Shown: positions 24,948 to 33,818 of the stretch, piece after piece
Layout of the letters: each line of letters starts with the position of its first letter
How positions within the stretch are numbered: the first letter of the stretch is position 1
Assembly (NCBI RefSeq): GCF_025264625.1
Contig: NZ_CP093313.1
Span: forward strand, 4,340,001 to 4,404,000
Direction: 5' to 3'
DNA length: 64,000 nucleotides
Source of the DNA: Occallatibacter riparius
GTDB lineage: Bacteria > Acidobacteriota > Terriglobia > Terriglobales > Acidobacteriaceae
Notes under the pieces: generated by a model
Database searches by the model: none
The model's input: only the letters and a program-made list of their open reading frames with translations
What the model was told of the DNA's origin: nothing
Position numbers and translations under genes: made by a program

Positions 24948-25336
24948 ACGCACACCTGAACTATTGGGCAGTGCTGGCCGCCGCGGTCTCTGCCTTCGTG
25001 ATTGGCGGCATCTGGTACAGGGTCTTTTCCGCTGCCTGGATGAAGGCCAACGGGTTTCAATCGGAGCCATCTGGTAATCCAGCGAAGGTTTTCGGGATCA
25101 GCTTTCTCTTCAGCCTGATGATGTCGTTCAATCTGGCCAAGTTCCTAGACGCGCCCGGAACGACTGCTACGTGGGGAGCCACGGCGGGCTTCCTTGCCGG
25201 CTTCGGGTGGTGCTTCATGGGGATCGGCATCATCTCTCTGTTCGAGCGCAAGCCGTGGAGCTACGTATTGATCAACGGAGGTTACCTGACGGTGGCGCTG
25301 ACTGTTATGGGGTTGATTCTCGGCGCGTGGCGTTGA
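24944..25336 (+). CDS. DUF1761 membrane protein
   Basis: The 130-residue protein has four hydrophobic helices and the DUF1761 hallmarks NYWAVLAAAVSAFVIGGIWY at the N-terminus, WMKANGF, and the paired segments ISFLFSLMMSFNLAKFL and GFLAGFGWCFMGIGIISLFERKP. DUF1761 proteins are small inner-membrane proteins of unknown function. It overlaps the SRPBCC gene (ATGA), so the exported binding protein and the membrane protein are made together. Confidence 0.9.
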   Translation: MNAHLNYWAVLAAAVSAFVIGGIWYRVFSAAWMKANGFQSEPSGNPAKVFGISFLFSLMMSFNLAKFLDAPGTTATWGATAGFLAGFGWCFMGIGIISLFERKPWSYVLINGGYLTVALTVMGLILGAWR

Positions 25337-25416
25337 AGAGCCGATAAAGCAGGAGGCGACGGGTTCGCAGGCCGAGCACCTTACAATGATTTGAGAAGTT
25401 CAGGAGAGGTTCCCTC

Positions 25417-25599
25417 ATGCCGCTTTCCGGTGAAGCAATCCGCTTGATGAACTATATCGACGACGTGTCCGTTACCCTGCGCCGCATGCTGGCGTTCATC
25501 CCCACGCTGTCCCCGGAAGAGCGGGCCCGCGTACTCGAGCACCTTCGCCAGTCGAAGCCCAGCGCCGAAGACATCGCCAAGGCCCTCGAAGCGGAATAA
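25417..25599 (+). CDS. Small hypothetical protein (60 aa)
   Basis: The start follows AGGAG with good spacing, which supports a real gene. The product begins MPLSGEAIRLMNYIDDVSVTL and has a helix-turn pattern ending PTLSPEERARVLEHLRQSK and EDIAKALEAE. It is cytoplasmic and probably all helical. The family is not recognised. It lies 80 bases after the DUF1761 gene and may be a separate unit. Confidence 0.65.
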   Translation: MPLSGEAIRLMNYIDDVSVTLRRMLAFIPTLSPEERARVLEHLRQSKPSAEDIAKALEAE

Positions 25600-25775
25600 A
25601 GTCAGCTATTCGCCGTCAGCTCGTCGAGTCCAGTGATCCATCTCGGGGCGAGTTTGGAATGACCGAGCTGAAGGCTTTCTTGAACGCATTTCCAACCAAC
25701 GCGCCCTCAGTCATCAGCACTCAGCGTAAGCCGGGAAAGAAGCTGGGGGCTGGTGGCTGAAAGCTGCGGCCGTTC

Positions 25776-26315
25776 TTGATCACCCTCGCCATTATCGGAG
25801 CCGGACCGTTGGGCCGCTGGCTTGCACTGGCGGCTGCCCGGGCCGGCTTCCGCGTCTTTTTGGAAGACGTGATGCCCTCGAATCTGCACCACGCGCAGGA
25901 GTATCTCCGCCAGGAGCTTTCCGTCGAAGCGCTCGCCGGCGATCCGGCGCAGGTGCACTTTGTTTCCACTGTGGAAGATGCCGTACGCGAGGCCGACCTG
26001 GCGATTGACTGCGTCCCCGACGAGCTCGAATCGAAGCTCGAGATTCTGTGGCTGCTGGATCGCATGGCGCCGCCGAAGACCGTGCTGGCAACCCCGACGA
26101 CCAATCTCTCAATTGAGGACCTGGCTTCGTGCACCTATCGCCCTGAGAAGTGCATTGCGATCGCCGCCTCCCCGCGCAGCCTTTCCGACGAACGGCCCGG
26201 CTCGGCGATCCGTCTGATCTCGACCAAGCGGACAGGGCCCGAAGCGCTGGCCCTGGTTAGGAACTTCTGGGAGCGGCTGGGGTTCCCTACGCAATTGAAC
26301 AGCCCCGCCAACTAG
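25776..26315 (+). CDS. Stand-alone NAD-binding domain of 3-hydroxyacyl-CoA dehydrogenase type
   Basis: The TTG start gives 179 residues (MITLAIIGAGPLGRWLALAAARAGFRVFLED). The Rossmann motif GxGPLG, the alternating strands and VREADLAIDCVPDELESKLEILWLLDRMAPPKTVLATPTTNLSIEDL match the N-terminal domain of 3-hydroxyacyl-CoA dehydrogenase (PF02737). The HCDH C-terminal domain, about 100 residues, is missing and the reading frame ends with a normal stop; the conserved His-Glu catalytic region is only partly recognisable. It may bind NAD without the full reaction. It converges on the beta-helix gene with 23 bases between them. Confidence 0.8.
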   Translation: MITLAIIGAGPLGRWLALAAARAGFRVFLEDVMPSNLHHAQEYLRQELSVEALAGDPAQVHFVSTVEDAVREADLAIDCVPDELESKLEILWLLDRMAPPKTVLATPTTNLSIEDLASCTYRPEKCIAIAASPRSLSDERPGSAIRLISTKRTGPEALALVRNFWERLGFPTQLNSPAN

Positions 26316-26338
26316 CCCCCGATAGGGCGAATGCCGCG

Positions 26339-29300
26339 TCAGCGCACCTGCGCCGCGAATAATGCGTGATGCGCAAGGATGAAGAGCGTCCGGTGATCGG
26401 CGCCTCCGAAGACGAGTTGCAGAGGCCGCTCAGGCACATCGATCTGCGCGATCTGTTTGCCATCAGGCGCGTAGACGAAGATCTGACCGTTGGCGACATA
26501 GACGTTCCCGTGCGGATCGACGGCGACGCTCTCTCCCCCGCGTTGCGCGAACGGCTTCAAGTCCGAAAGCGTCCCGTCGGGCTTCACCGTAGCGCTGTAG
26601 GTGATGCCCTCCGATTCGCTGCTGACATAGACGCGCTGTCCCGGTTCGGCGACGAGGAAGCCGTAGGTGTCGAGGTTGTCGCTGAAGCGCCATCCGGAGG
26701 TATCGTTGGCCGTGCCTTGCTGGAAGACTCTGCGCGCGGGCAGAAACACGCTGCCATCTCTAGAGACGTATTCGCGCGCAATTGGCGTGGTCGCGTCTGC
26801 GGCGAACATCTCGGCGAGCGTGGTGAAGCGCATCGTATCCAAGTTCAACTGATCTTTGAACTCGCCGTTGTTCCACCAATTCACCGGCAGAATGACCGCA
26901 GCGTTTGCGTGAGGCTTGGCAGCCTGTGGAGTCAAGACGGTGAGCTCCTCTGCTGAGCTTCCGGGCTTGAGCGTGTACACCGTGCTCCCAGGTCCGGCGG
27001 ATGAGAGAACCAGGAGATTCCCTGACTTGTCGAATGCCAGATTGACAGGGTCGATCGGGTTATCGCGTTCAATGGTGAGGCCTTCTTTTTCTGACCAACC
27101 ATAGATGCGCTGGTTGTGATGGTCGACGAAGTAGAGCTTGCCAGTGGAGTCGACCGCTGCTCCCAAGATGGAGTAGAAGCCGTCCTCCAGCTTCTTTAGA
27201 GGGGTGCCCCGCGCGAGCACGACGGATGCCTCAGTGTCTGCGGGCCGCTTCGGATCACCAACGATGTCCAGGACCGCGAACTCCCGTTCGCGCACTTCGA
27301 CATGATGGGTCACGTCTTCAATCGCGTTCTCGTAGGGAAACTTGCTAAGGCGCAGGAAGGTGCCGCAGCCGTTCTGATCGCAAATGCCATAGCCGCTTTC
27401 TGCGTTTACGTGAACATTGCGGAAATGAATATCTGACGATTGATAGATGCGAACGGCCGCGGGAAAGGGCGCGCGCGAACGCGTAACGCGATATCCGTGA
27501 TAATTGGCGATGGTGAGATTGTGGCAGTAGGCGATCTCGAGCGAAAGCGCCTCTGGGCTTTCGCCCGCTTCTTCTTCGGTTTGCGGAGCGTTGATGTCCC
27601 AGTTCTCCACGTGATCGAACTTGATCTCGTTGCGCACGTGATGCTCGTTCGAGAGTTCATACACGTGGCCAGGCGTCTTCGTGTTCGACACCACAAAGCC
27701 GGCTTGTGCGAAAGTGTTGGGCGTCCAGATGTTGGCGAAGGTGCCGCCACCTCCATCGGCTACCCACAGGCTTGGATACTGTCCGTCCCAGCGCTTGTGC
27801 AGGTCAGGATCAGCTGTGTGATTGTTGTTATAAGGATTGCTGCCGCTGCCGTGCCCACCGAGAAAGCGGACATCGTCCATCAGCGAATTTTCTCCGGCCT
27901 TCCACAGTACGGCTACCGCACGCGGATTAATTCCGCCGGCGAAGACACCTATTCCGCTGACGATGTTCTCTCCGCCGGAAGGCACGAGAAGCACGGCCTT
28001 GGGGGCACCAACGCCCTGGAAGCCCGGTGTCTCATCCATGAGATCGATTTGCGTGAGCGTGGGATGGAGTCCTATCAGCACGCTATCCGGTTTCAGAGTG
28101 ATCGTGTCGCGGACGATGTAGTGCCCACCGGGAAAATAGAGGACCCGATGTCCGTTGATGGCCTGCTGCAGGGCCGAAGTGTCATCGGATGTTCCATCGC
28201 CCTTCACTCCAAGCGTGTGTACATTCACCCACTCGCTGCTTGGCGGCAGGGGCCTGATCGCGGGCGGAGCGGCCGCGGGAAGCGAAGCGAGCGGCGCAGC
28301 ATCGTACTGCATTCTGATGGAGCCCATTTGCCCCTCGCCGGGCACGATCAAACCGTAGTTGAAGCTCTGCACTTGGTAGGCAGGACCTTTGCCAGCGATT
28401 GTCTTGCCGCTCTCGCGCAGCTTTGCGAATGTCGGTGCATTGCTCAGAGTGGCGTTCTCGAATCCGATCTCGGTGAGCGGACTGTTCTCAAGGCTGATGG
28501 TGACGACCGGCCCGCTGATGTTCTCGAAGCGCGAATCCTTTACCCAGAGCTGGTCTGGATATCCTTCATCGATATCGATTGCTTTTGGCACGTTTCGGAA
28601 CGAATCGCGGATCAAGGTCAATCCGACTTCGTGCTCGCGAATGGCGGCTTCGCGCTGGCCATCGAATGTCGAATCAATGAGCGTGAACTGCCAGGCGGGC
28701 GAAGTGTTCTCAGTTAGGATGCCGTTACGGCCTGCATAAAAGTGCAGGTCTTCAGCCTCGTTGCCTGCCTGATAGACAGCGGCGAGGCCTGAGCCAATGT
28801 GGAAATCCATGTGAGCGAGAAACGAGTGCTGGGCCACATGAAAGCGGACCGCCACTGCTGCCGGATTCCCCTCTCCGATTTCGAAATCGATGTTGCTCAT
28901 GGCCGAATAGAATGTGTTCGGATTTGCGTCCGCTACGTCGTTGTTCGGAGGAACCGTGCCGGGAGGGGGAAAGGCAATGCGCTCTCCAGCTCGCGGGCGC
29001 TCGTGAGGCGTAAGGCCGGCGAACATCACCATCACGCCCATGCCTTTCTGAAAGCCGGGAGTGTTCGGAGGCAGCACAAACACAGGGCGCGTGGCGCCAT
29101 ACCCGATGAGCCGCACGCCCGGCCATAGATAGACCGTGTGCGTGATGGTGTAGCGGGCGGCGGGGACAAACACAATGCCTTCGCGACCAGTGCCTGAGGC
29201 CTTATCAATGGCTGATTGCAGCGTGGCGGAGCTGTCGGCTGATCCGGGAGGCGCAACGAGATAGATGGCTTTGGGATCCTCAAGGCGGGTGGTGATGAGA

Positions 29301-29362
29301 GACGAGGCGAATGCAGACGAGCAAAAGCAAAGGATGGCGACGGCCAGCACAGCTTTGTTCAT
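26339..29362 (-). CDS. Secreted double beta-helix (GH55/pectate-lyase-like) protein with C-terminal propeller
   Basis: From MNKAVLAVAILCF at 29362 the protein is 1007 residues with a signal peptide ending near FAS. Two right-handed beta-helix domains of the Pectate_lyase_3 type follow: residues about 25-370 (SATLQSAIDKASGTG, FVPAARYTI) and about 378-680 (LGVKGDGTSDDTSALQQAI, YFPGGHYIV). The twin-helix layout is that of GH55 beta-1,3-glucanases. The last 300 residues form a propeller-like domain (GKLYFVDHHNQRIYGWS, LAFDKSGNLLVLS, VAVDPHGNVYVANGQI). GH55 glutamate residues cannot be placed with confidence. It is the last gene of the TonB-linked operon, 72 bases after the DUF1593 gene, and likely acts on the polymer. 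Confidence 0.82.
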   Translation of the reverse strand: MNKAVLAVAILCFCSSAFASSLITTRLEDPKAIYLVAPPGSADSSATLQSAIDKASGTGREGIVFVPAARYTITHTVYLWPGVRLIGYGATRPVFVLPPNTPGFQKGMGVMVMFAGLTPHERPRAGERIAFPPPGTVPPNNDVADANPNTFYSAMSNIDFEIGEGNPAAVAVRFHVAQHSFLAHMDFHIGSGLAAVYQAGNEAEDLHFYAGRNGILTENTSPAWQFTLIDSTFDGQREAAIREHEVGLTLIRDSFRNVPKAIDIDEGYPDQLWVKDSRFENISGPVVTISLENSPLTEIGFENATLSNAPTFAKLRESGKTIAGKGPAYQVQSFNYGLIVPGEGQMGSIRMQYDAAPLASLPAAAPPAIRPLPPSSEWVNVHTLGVKGDGTSDDTSALQQAINGHRVLYFPGGHYIVRDTITLKPDSVLIGLHPTLTQIDLMDETPGFQGVGAPKAVLLVPSGGENIVSGIGVFAGGINPRAVAVLWKAGENSLMDDVRFLGGHGSGSNPYNNNHTADPDLHKRWDGQYPSLWVADGGGGTFANIWTPNTFAQAGFVVSNTKTPGHVYELSNEHHVRNEIKFDHVENWDINAPQTEEEAGESPEALSLEIAYCHNLTIANYHGYRVTRSRAPFPAAVRIYQSSDIHFRNVHVNAESGYGICDQNGCGTFLRLSKFPYENAIEDVTHHVEVREREFAVLDIVGDPKRPADTEASVVLARGTPLKKLEDGFYSILGAAVDSTGKLYFVDHHNQRIYGWSEKEGLTIERDNPIDPVNLAFDKSGNLLVLSSAGPGSTVYTLKPGSSAEELTVLTPQAAKPHANAAVILPVNWWNNGEFKDQLNLDTMRFTTLAEMFAADATTPIAREYVSRDGSVFLPARRVFQQGTANDTSGWRFSDNLDTYGFLVAEPGQRVYVSSESEGITYSATVKPDGTLSDLKPFAQRGGESVAVDPHGNVYVANGQIFVYAPDGKQIAQIDVPERPLQLVFGGADHRTLFILAHHALFAAQVR

Positions 29363-29434
29363 GTGGCTCCCGGAGACGGTGGTTTCGGGCTGGACTGCGA
29401 AGTCCAGCATAACGGACGGCCGCTCGGGTTCACC

Positions 29435-30952
29435 TTAGAAGGGCTGGTTTCGCGTCGGCTTTACCGTTACGATGATGCGTCGGTACTGCGTCAGGCGCGG
29501 CGATCCGTCGTCGGTCACGGCCAGAATGATGTGGGCCACGCCGTCGCCGCGGCACGGGATCATCCCCTTCAGCCATGCAGCCCGACAGGGCGAATTTGCA
29601 GTCAGCTTTACCGTCGTGTTGCCATTGCCGGCTATCGACACGTCCGCGCCGTTCACTCCCGAAAGGCCGGCTTCCGGATAGAGGAACCAGTTGTAGGTGA
29701 GCTTGTTGTTGTCGGGGTCGCTGGTTCCAGTTGCGTCCAGCGTCACCGTCTCGCCAGCTTTCATTTCCATCTCGATCGGTTCGGTGCCTTCCTTTCCATT
29801 CACCACGACGACGGGCTCGTGATTCGCGTGGGCGAAATCTTTGATTGTCCAATCCATGCGCGCAGCAAAGTCATTCTGGTATGCCTCACGCCATCGCCAG
29901 ATGGTCGCCTGGTCGGAGGTGTGAACCTTGCCGTCTATGCCGGGGACTTCGTCCTGCGAGCTCCTGCGGAAGAACTCATCGCCGCCTTGCGTCCAAATGG
30001 CGTGCGTTTCGCCATAGGGCTGCAGGCAGACGTAGCGTCCGCCCCAACCTCCCCAGTCGGGCCGGCGATATGCGTTCAGCCCGTTGTCGATGAGTCCCAG
30101 ATAACTCGGTGTGTCGCCCTCCATGATGAACACGAATTTGGGATACACCATTCCCAATGGACCCTTGGCGCGAATTTTCTTGTCTAGCCATTCATTTGTG
30201 ACCAGGCTGGTGTCAGCCCCTTCGCCGTTGCGGTAGTAGATGTCGCCACTGATGCCGGTCCAGGTCGCGGCGTAATACGAATCGCTGTTGGCGCGGCTCG
30301 GATTCACCACATAGAAGAGCGATGGAAACTCCTTCCGGATCCACGGCCCCGCGTCATCCTGGTCAGAGATTGAGGAGACTCGCAGTCCCGCGATGATTCG
30401 ATTCAGTTCTTCAGAACTCACCTCCGCGCGCAGGTCCATCAACGCCTGCGCGAGGGTATTGGCGCCGCCCCAGAGGCAAATCCACAGCGGACGCGAGTCT
30501 TGTCGCTTCATAGCCTCCATGAGGGCCCTAGATCCTGCGGAGGCGTTGCCGGCGCCGGTGCCATCCATTCCATACGCCGGCTGACCCGTGTAAACACGCT
30601 CATCGAGTTGGCTGGCTTCAGGCCATCCCTTCGCATGAAGCAGGAGGTTCGGACGCACCCGACCAAAGGCCGCGATCAACTGGTGCATCGTTTCCGGATG
30701 CGTCGCGGCCTTCTGCCATGTGCTGGTCGCGGCGATGAGCGCCTCGAGATCGATCTCGTCGGAGTACAGTAGCAGGCGAACCAACGACATCTGGTCGTCG
30801 GGCTCATTGCCGATGTCGGTAATAATGATCGCCCTAGGCTTGCCGTGGAAGGTGTCCACCGGCTGCGGCGCACCGAACTGGGCGAATCCACTAGCTACAA
30901 GCGCGCCCATTGCCAGTGATAATGTCAGCAGCGTTCTGCCTGGCCTGCACAT
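29435..30952 (-). CDS. Exported DUF1593 nucleoside-hydrolase-like protein
   Basis: The ATG at 30952 follows GGAGGAG and gives 505 residues with a signal peptide (TLLTLSLAMGALVASGFAQ). The N-terminal part has RAIIITDIGNEPDDQMSLVRLLLYSDEIDLEALIAATSTW, which is the calcium-binding DxGNxxDD signature of inosine-uridine nucleoside hydrolases in its DUF1593 form. The C-terminal 100 residues are a beta-sandwich (GETVTLDATGTSDPDNNKLTYNW), like the Sde0182-type cellulose-associated proteins. It probably cleaves an N- or O-glycosidic bond in a periplasmic or extracellular glycan. It is the fifth gene in the operon, 51 bases after the esterase gene. Confidence 0.88.
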   Translation of the reverse strand: MCRPGRTLLTLSLAMGALVASGFAQFGAPQPVDTFHGKPRAIIITDIGNEPDDQMSLVRLLLYSDEIDLEALIAATSTWQKAATHPETMHQLIAAFGRVRPNLLLHAKGWPEASQLDERVYTGQPAYGMDGTGAGNASAGSRALMEAMKRQDSRPLWICLWGGANTLAQALMDLRAEVSSEELNRIIAGLRVSSISDQDDAGPWIRKEFPSLFYVVNPSRANSDSYYAATWTGISGDIYYRNGEGADTSLVTNEWLDKKIRAKGPLGMVYPKFVFIMEGDTPSYLGLIDNGLNAYRRPDWGGWGGRYVCLQPYGETHAIWTQGGDEFFRRSSQDEVPGIDGKVHTSDQATIWRWREAYQNDFAARMDWTIKDFAHANHEPVVVVNGKEGTEPIEMEMKAGETVTLDATGTSDPDNNKLTYNWFLYPEAGLSGVNGADVSIAGNGNTTVKLTANSPCRAAWLKGMIPCRGDGVAHIILAVTDDGSPRLTQYRRIIVTVKPTRNQPF

Positions 30953-31003
30953 ATCTCCTCCCATCGTTTGAAGACGTTGCCATCGCTCATCCGGGCACGG
31001 CCC

Positions 31004-32770
31004 TCAATAGCGCCAGCTGGTAACGTCAGCGTCCTTTGGTGCGGTCTGCTCGATGCGCTGCATGATCTTCGGCACGTACATGGTCTCGTAGTGCAGGCGG
31101 CTGTACGCGTTTGGGAGGGATGGATCGCCGTTCCAGCAGTGCTCCGCGCGAGGGCCATAGGCTACCTCCGCATGGGCGGGTGGATTCGCGGCCTCGAGGA
31201 AGTCCTGGAGGAGATACACAGCGTTGTTCAGCATGTAGCTATCGTCGTAACCCACATACACATGCAGCTTGCCGTCGAGTTTCGGCTGCAGCTGCGACCA
31301 TTCGCGCTGCAGTTTGGCGGTGAGATCATAGTGTTCGTGCCAGTATTGCGCGATGGTGTGATCGATGGCGCCTGTTTGTTTGTCGAAGATCGGGGCGGGG
31401 TAGCCATCAGCACCCACCGGTGAAAAGACGGCTTGCCAGATATCGTACTGCTCACCAGAGCGGCCGTGATCGCCGAGCGCGGCTTCGTACTGATTGACGC
31501 CCCGCTGCGTGATCAATGTGTGGCCAAGGTAGTCGCGCATAGAGGGCTGCTCTATCTGCTTGTTTGCGCCGGGAATGAAATATGCGTTCGCATCCTTATA
31601 GATGTCGATGTTGGTGTAGGCGTGGAAGTCGACCGGATCTGGGCAGGCAATGAACGCGCCGTTGTAGTGATCGGGATAGAAAACCTGCGCGGCCATGGCC
31701 TCCCAGCCACCGGTTGAGCCCCCGTAGAGGAAACGAGCCCAGCCCTGGCCGATGGCGCGAAATTTCTTTTCAACCGCGGGGATCAACTCGGTCTCGATGG
31801 CCTCGCCGTAGGGACCGAGGTTGGCCGAATCGACCGCATAGCTGTCGTCATAGAACGGATTGGCGGTCTGGATTCTTACAACGAGAAATCGCGGGAAATC
31901 CTTAGAGATCCAGGTCTGGTAGAGCTTGTACGCCTCCTGCTGCTGGATGCGGTTGTAACCCGCGAGGTGGAAGCGCTCAGAGTAATCGGGCTTGAGGTTC
32001 GGGTCAGGGGGAGTAGTACGGAACTCCTCGAACCCATCGTCGAAGTGGTCTTCAAACAACATCAGCGGGAAGCGCGCGTCGGGATGCTGATCGAAGCCCG
32101 CAGGCACGAGCACTGTAGCGGCGAGATAGACAGGCCTTCCCCAGAACTTTGTGAGCAGCGGCGACTGAATGCGAATGCGGCGGACAAACTCGGAATCCGT
32201 GATGGGCGCGATGGGAGGGATTGCTTCAGTGAGAGCAATGTCGACATCGTGTTCCGGCTTGCCGTTCGTGCCGATTGTGATCTCGAAAGGCTTGCTGTAA
32301 AGATTGCCGGGGGCGATGTTCCAGTGCTGACCTTCGCCGCGATCGGGGGCGAGCTTGATCACGCGGCCATCGCCCATGTGGAACGTCTCATACAGGTTCA
32401 GCACGGCTTGCACGGTGTATTTGCCCGGCGGAACATCGCCAAGTCGCTGGCGCGGATACGCCGCTGCGGTGTCGTCGACCGTGACGGTGCTGCCGGGCTT
32501 GGCGCCGTCGAGCGTGATGCCAAAGATGTTTTGCGTGTTTGCGCCGAGGCTGATCTGCATGCGCGGTTGGGCATTGGGGTCATTCGAGAGCAGCAGGAGC
32601 AAGCGGCCATCGATAGGCCCGGGTTGAGCTGCGCGCTCTCCTCCACTCGCAAGTGGCCGCGCATCCTGCGGAATGTGAACGCGGAAACTCTGGGCGTGCA
32701 GGTTCAGAGCAGCGTTTAAGCACAATGCGAACAACAGGGCGACGGTACGTTTCGCATGCAGCGTAAGCAT
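31004..32770 (-). CDS. Putative secreted esterase (alpha/beta hydrolase)
   Basis: The ATG at 32770 gives 588 residues with a signal peptide (LFALCLNAALNLHAQ). The N-terminal 190 residues are a beta-rich region (GRLLLLLSNDP, GKYTVQAVLNLYETF). The esterase domain then holds the nucleophile elbow FLYGGSTGGWEAMAAQVFYP (GGSTGG, serine near 365), and a late AEHCWNGDPSLP that supplies the histidine. This matches the family of putative esterases with an extra N-terminal domain seen in acidobacterial and Bacteroidetes glycan loci. It may remove acyl groups from a polysaccharide. The preceding gene ends 56 bases upstream. Confidence 0.82.
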   Translation of the reverse strand: MLTLHAKRTVALLFALCLNAALNLHAQSFRVHIPQDARPLASGGERAAQPGPIDGRLLLLLSNDPNAQPRMQISLGANTQNIFGITLDGAKPGSTVTVDDTAAAYPRQRLGDVPPGKYTVQAVLNLYETFHMGDGRVIKLAPDRGEGQHWNIAPGNLYSKPFEITIGTNGKPEHDVDIALTEAIPPIAPITDSEFVRRIRIQSPLLTKFWGRPVYLAATVLVPAGFDQHPDARFPLMLFEDHFDDGFEEFRTTPPDPNLKPDYSERFHLAGYNRIQQQEAYKLYQTWISKDFPRFLVVRIQTANPFYDDSYAVDSANLGPYGEAIETELIPAVEKKFRAIGQGWARFLYGGSTGGWEAMAAQVFYPDHYNGAFIACPDPVDFHAYTNIDIYKDANAYFIPGANKQIEQPSMRDYLGHTLITQRGVNQYEAALGDHGRSGEQYDIWQAVFSPVGADGYPAPIFDKQTGAIDHTIAQYWHEHYDLTAKLQREWSQLQPKLDGKLHVYVGYDDSYMLNNAVYLLQDFLEAANPPAHAEVAYGPRAEHCWNGDPSLPNAYSRLHYETMYVPKIMQRIEQTAPKDADVTSWRY

Positions 32771-32826
32771 GCGAATGAGTGTATACGGGACGGCCACGCA
32801 TCGGCATGGCCGTCACTCCGGGGCAA

Positions 32827-33804
32827 TCAGTGCTTTCCTGAGCTCAATTCTTTGGCCAGGAGTTCGTATTGGTCAGAGGCGATGTAGTCTACATGGGCGG
32901 CTTGCGCGGCCCGCCAGCGGCTGCGTGCGGCCTCAAGCGAACCGAAATTGTAACTGCGGAACCACCCGTTGCAGCTCAGTTCTTTTTCGGTAGCTCCATC
33001 CAGCGTGTAGAAGCGAATCCAGAGGCCATTCGCGTGGGCGCGCTCGACAAGCGCGCGCAGACGCGCCATCTTCTCCGGCGTCCACTCCCCGGCATTGGGC
33101 TGGCCCGCGGCTTCCACTACACGCCACGGATTGTTCCACCAGCGCCGGTAGTTGTTGGCCTTTTCAGGATCGAGCACCTCGGGCGCCGCCTGCGGATTCT
33201 TGCCCTCGGTGTGGATGGCTCCAAAGGCGAGGACGCGCTCGTTGGGCTGTAATTCGTCGTAGAAGACTTTCTGCTGCGCATCAGGTTCTCCGGTAAGAAC
33301 AAGGATCGGCTTCACGTCGAGAGGCTGGACAGTCCCGAGCGAATCGCCTTTCGGAGCTGAGGTGATCCAGTCCTGGTATTTACGCAACAGAGCGAGCACG
33401 CCGGCAAGGTGTTCCGGCTTGTTGTCTTTGAAGTCGAGATTGAGTGTGATCAGCGGCCAGTCGCCGTGATTGCCGCGCTTGAGTGCATCTTCAACAACAG
33501 GGCGAACGCGCGCGAAGAAGTACTGCTCCATGGTGGGCTCGTGGCCGGTGACGGGCTCGCCATGCGCGACAACTGACCAGCTTTTGCCCGTAACCCGGTT
33601 GGTATACCAGGCGAGGTCCTGCTCGATGGCGACAGGCGTGCCGGCGGAAAGCGCGCGATCGATGCGATCACTCCACCACTCCCAGTAGGGGTAGCAGTTA
33701 TGCGCATCCATAAGAGTGCGCGAACCGGGAGCAGGTATCTTTTGAGCCACGGCAACCGAGAAAGCGGAAAGAAGCAGCAGGCAGAGAAGCTGATGAATTC
33801 GCAT
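32827..33804 (-). CDS. Secreted PI-PLC-fold phosphodiesterase
   Basis: The ATG at 33804 (MRIHQLLCLLLLSAFSVAVAQ, signal peptide) gives 325 residues; an ATG at 33822 overlaps the previous stop by ATGA. The core resembles the PLC-like phosphodiesterase superfamily: SRTLMDAHNCYPYWEWW (first catalytic histidine), GTPVAIEQDLAW (metal-binding Glu and Asp) and WPLITLNLDFKDN. The end reads GLWIRFYTLDGAT and AQAAHVDYIASDQYE, typical barrel strands. It probably hydrolyses a phosphodiester, perhaps glycerol- or inositol-phosphate linked; the true substrate is unknown. It is coupled to the PHP hydrolase gene upstream. Confidence 0.8.
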   Translation of the reverse strand: MRIHQLLCLLLLSAFSVAVAQKIPAPGSRTLMDAHNCYPYWEWWSDRIDRALSAGTPVAIEQDLAWYTNRVTGKSWSVVAHGEPVTGHEPTMEQYFFARVRPVVEDALKRGNHGDWPLITLNLDFKDNKPEHLAGVLALLRKYQDWITSAPKGDSLGTVQPLDVKPILVLTGEPDAQQKVFYDELQPNERVLAFGAIHTEGKNPQAAPEVLDPEKANNYRRWWNNPWRVVEAAGQPNAGEWTPEKMARLRALVERAHANGLWIRFYTLDGATEKELSCNGWFRSYNFGSLEAARSRWRAAQAAHVDYIASDQYELLAKELSSGKH

Positions 33805-33818
33805 CGACGGGAATGTCC

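Noticed and set aside
27440-28717. Plus-strand open frame of about 425 codons inside the beta-helix gene
   Set aside because: No recognised motif or ribosome site; the minus-strand protein has clear signal peptide and beta-helix motifs.
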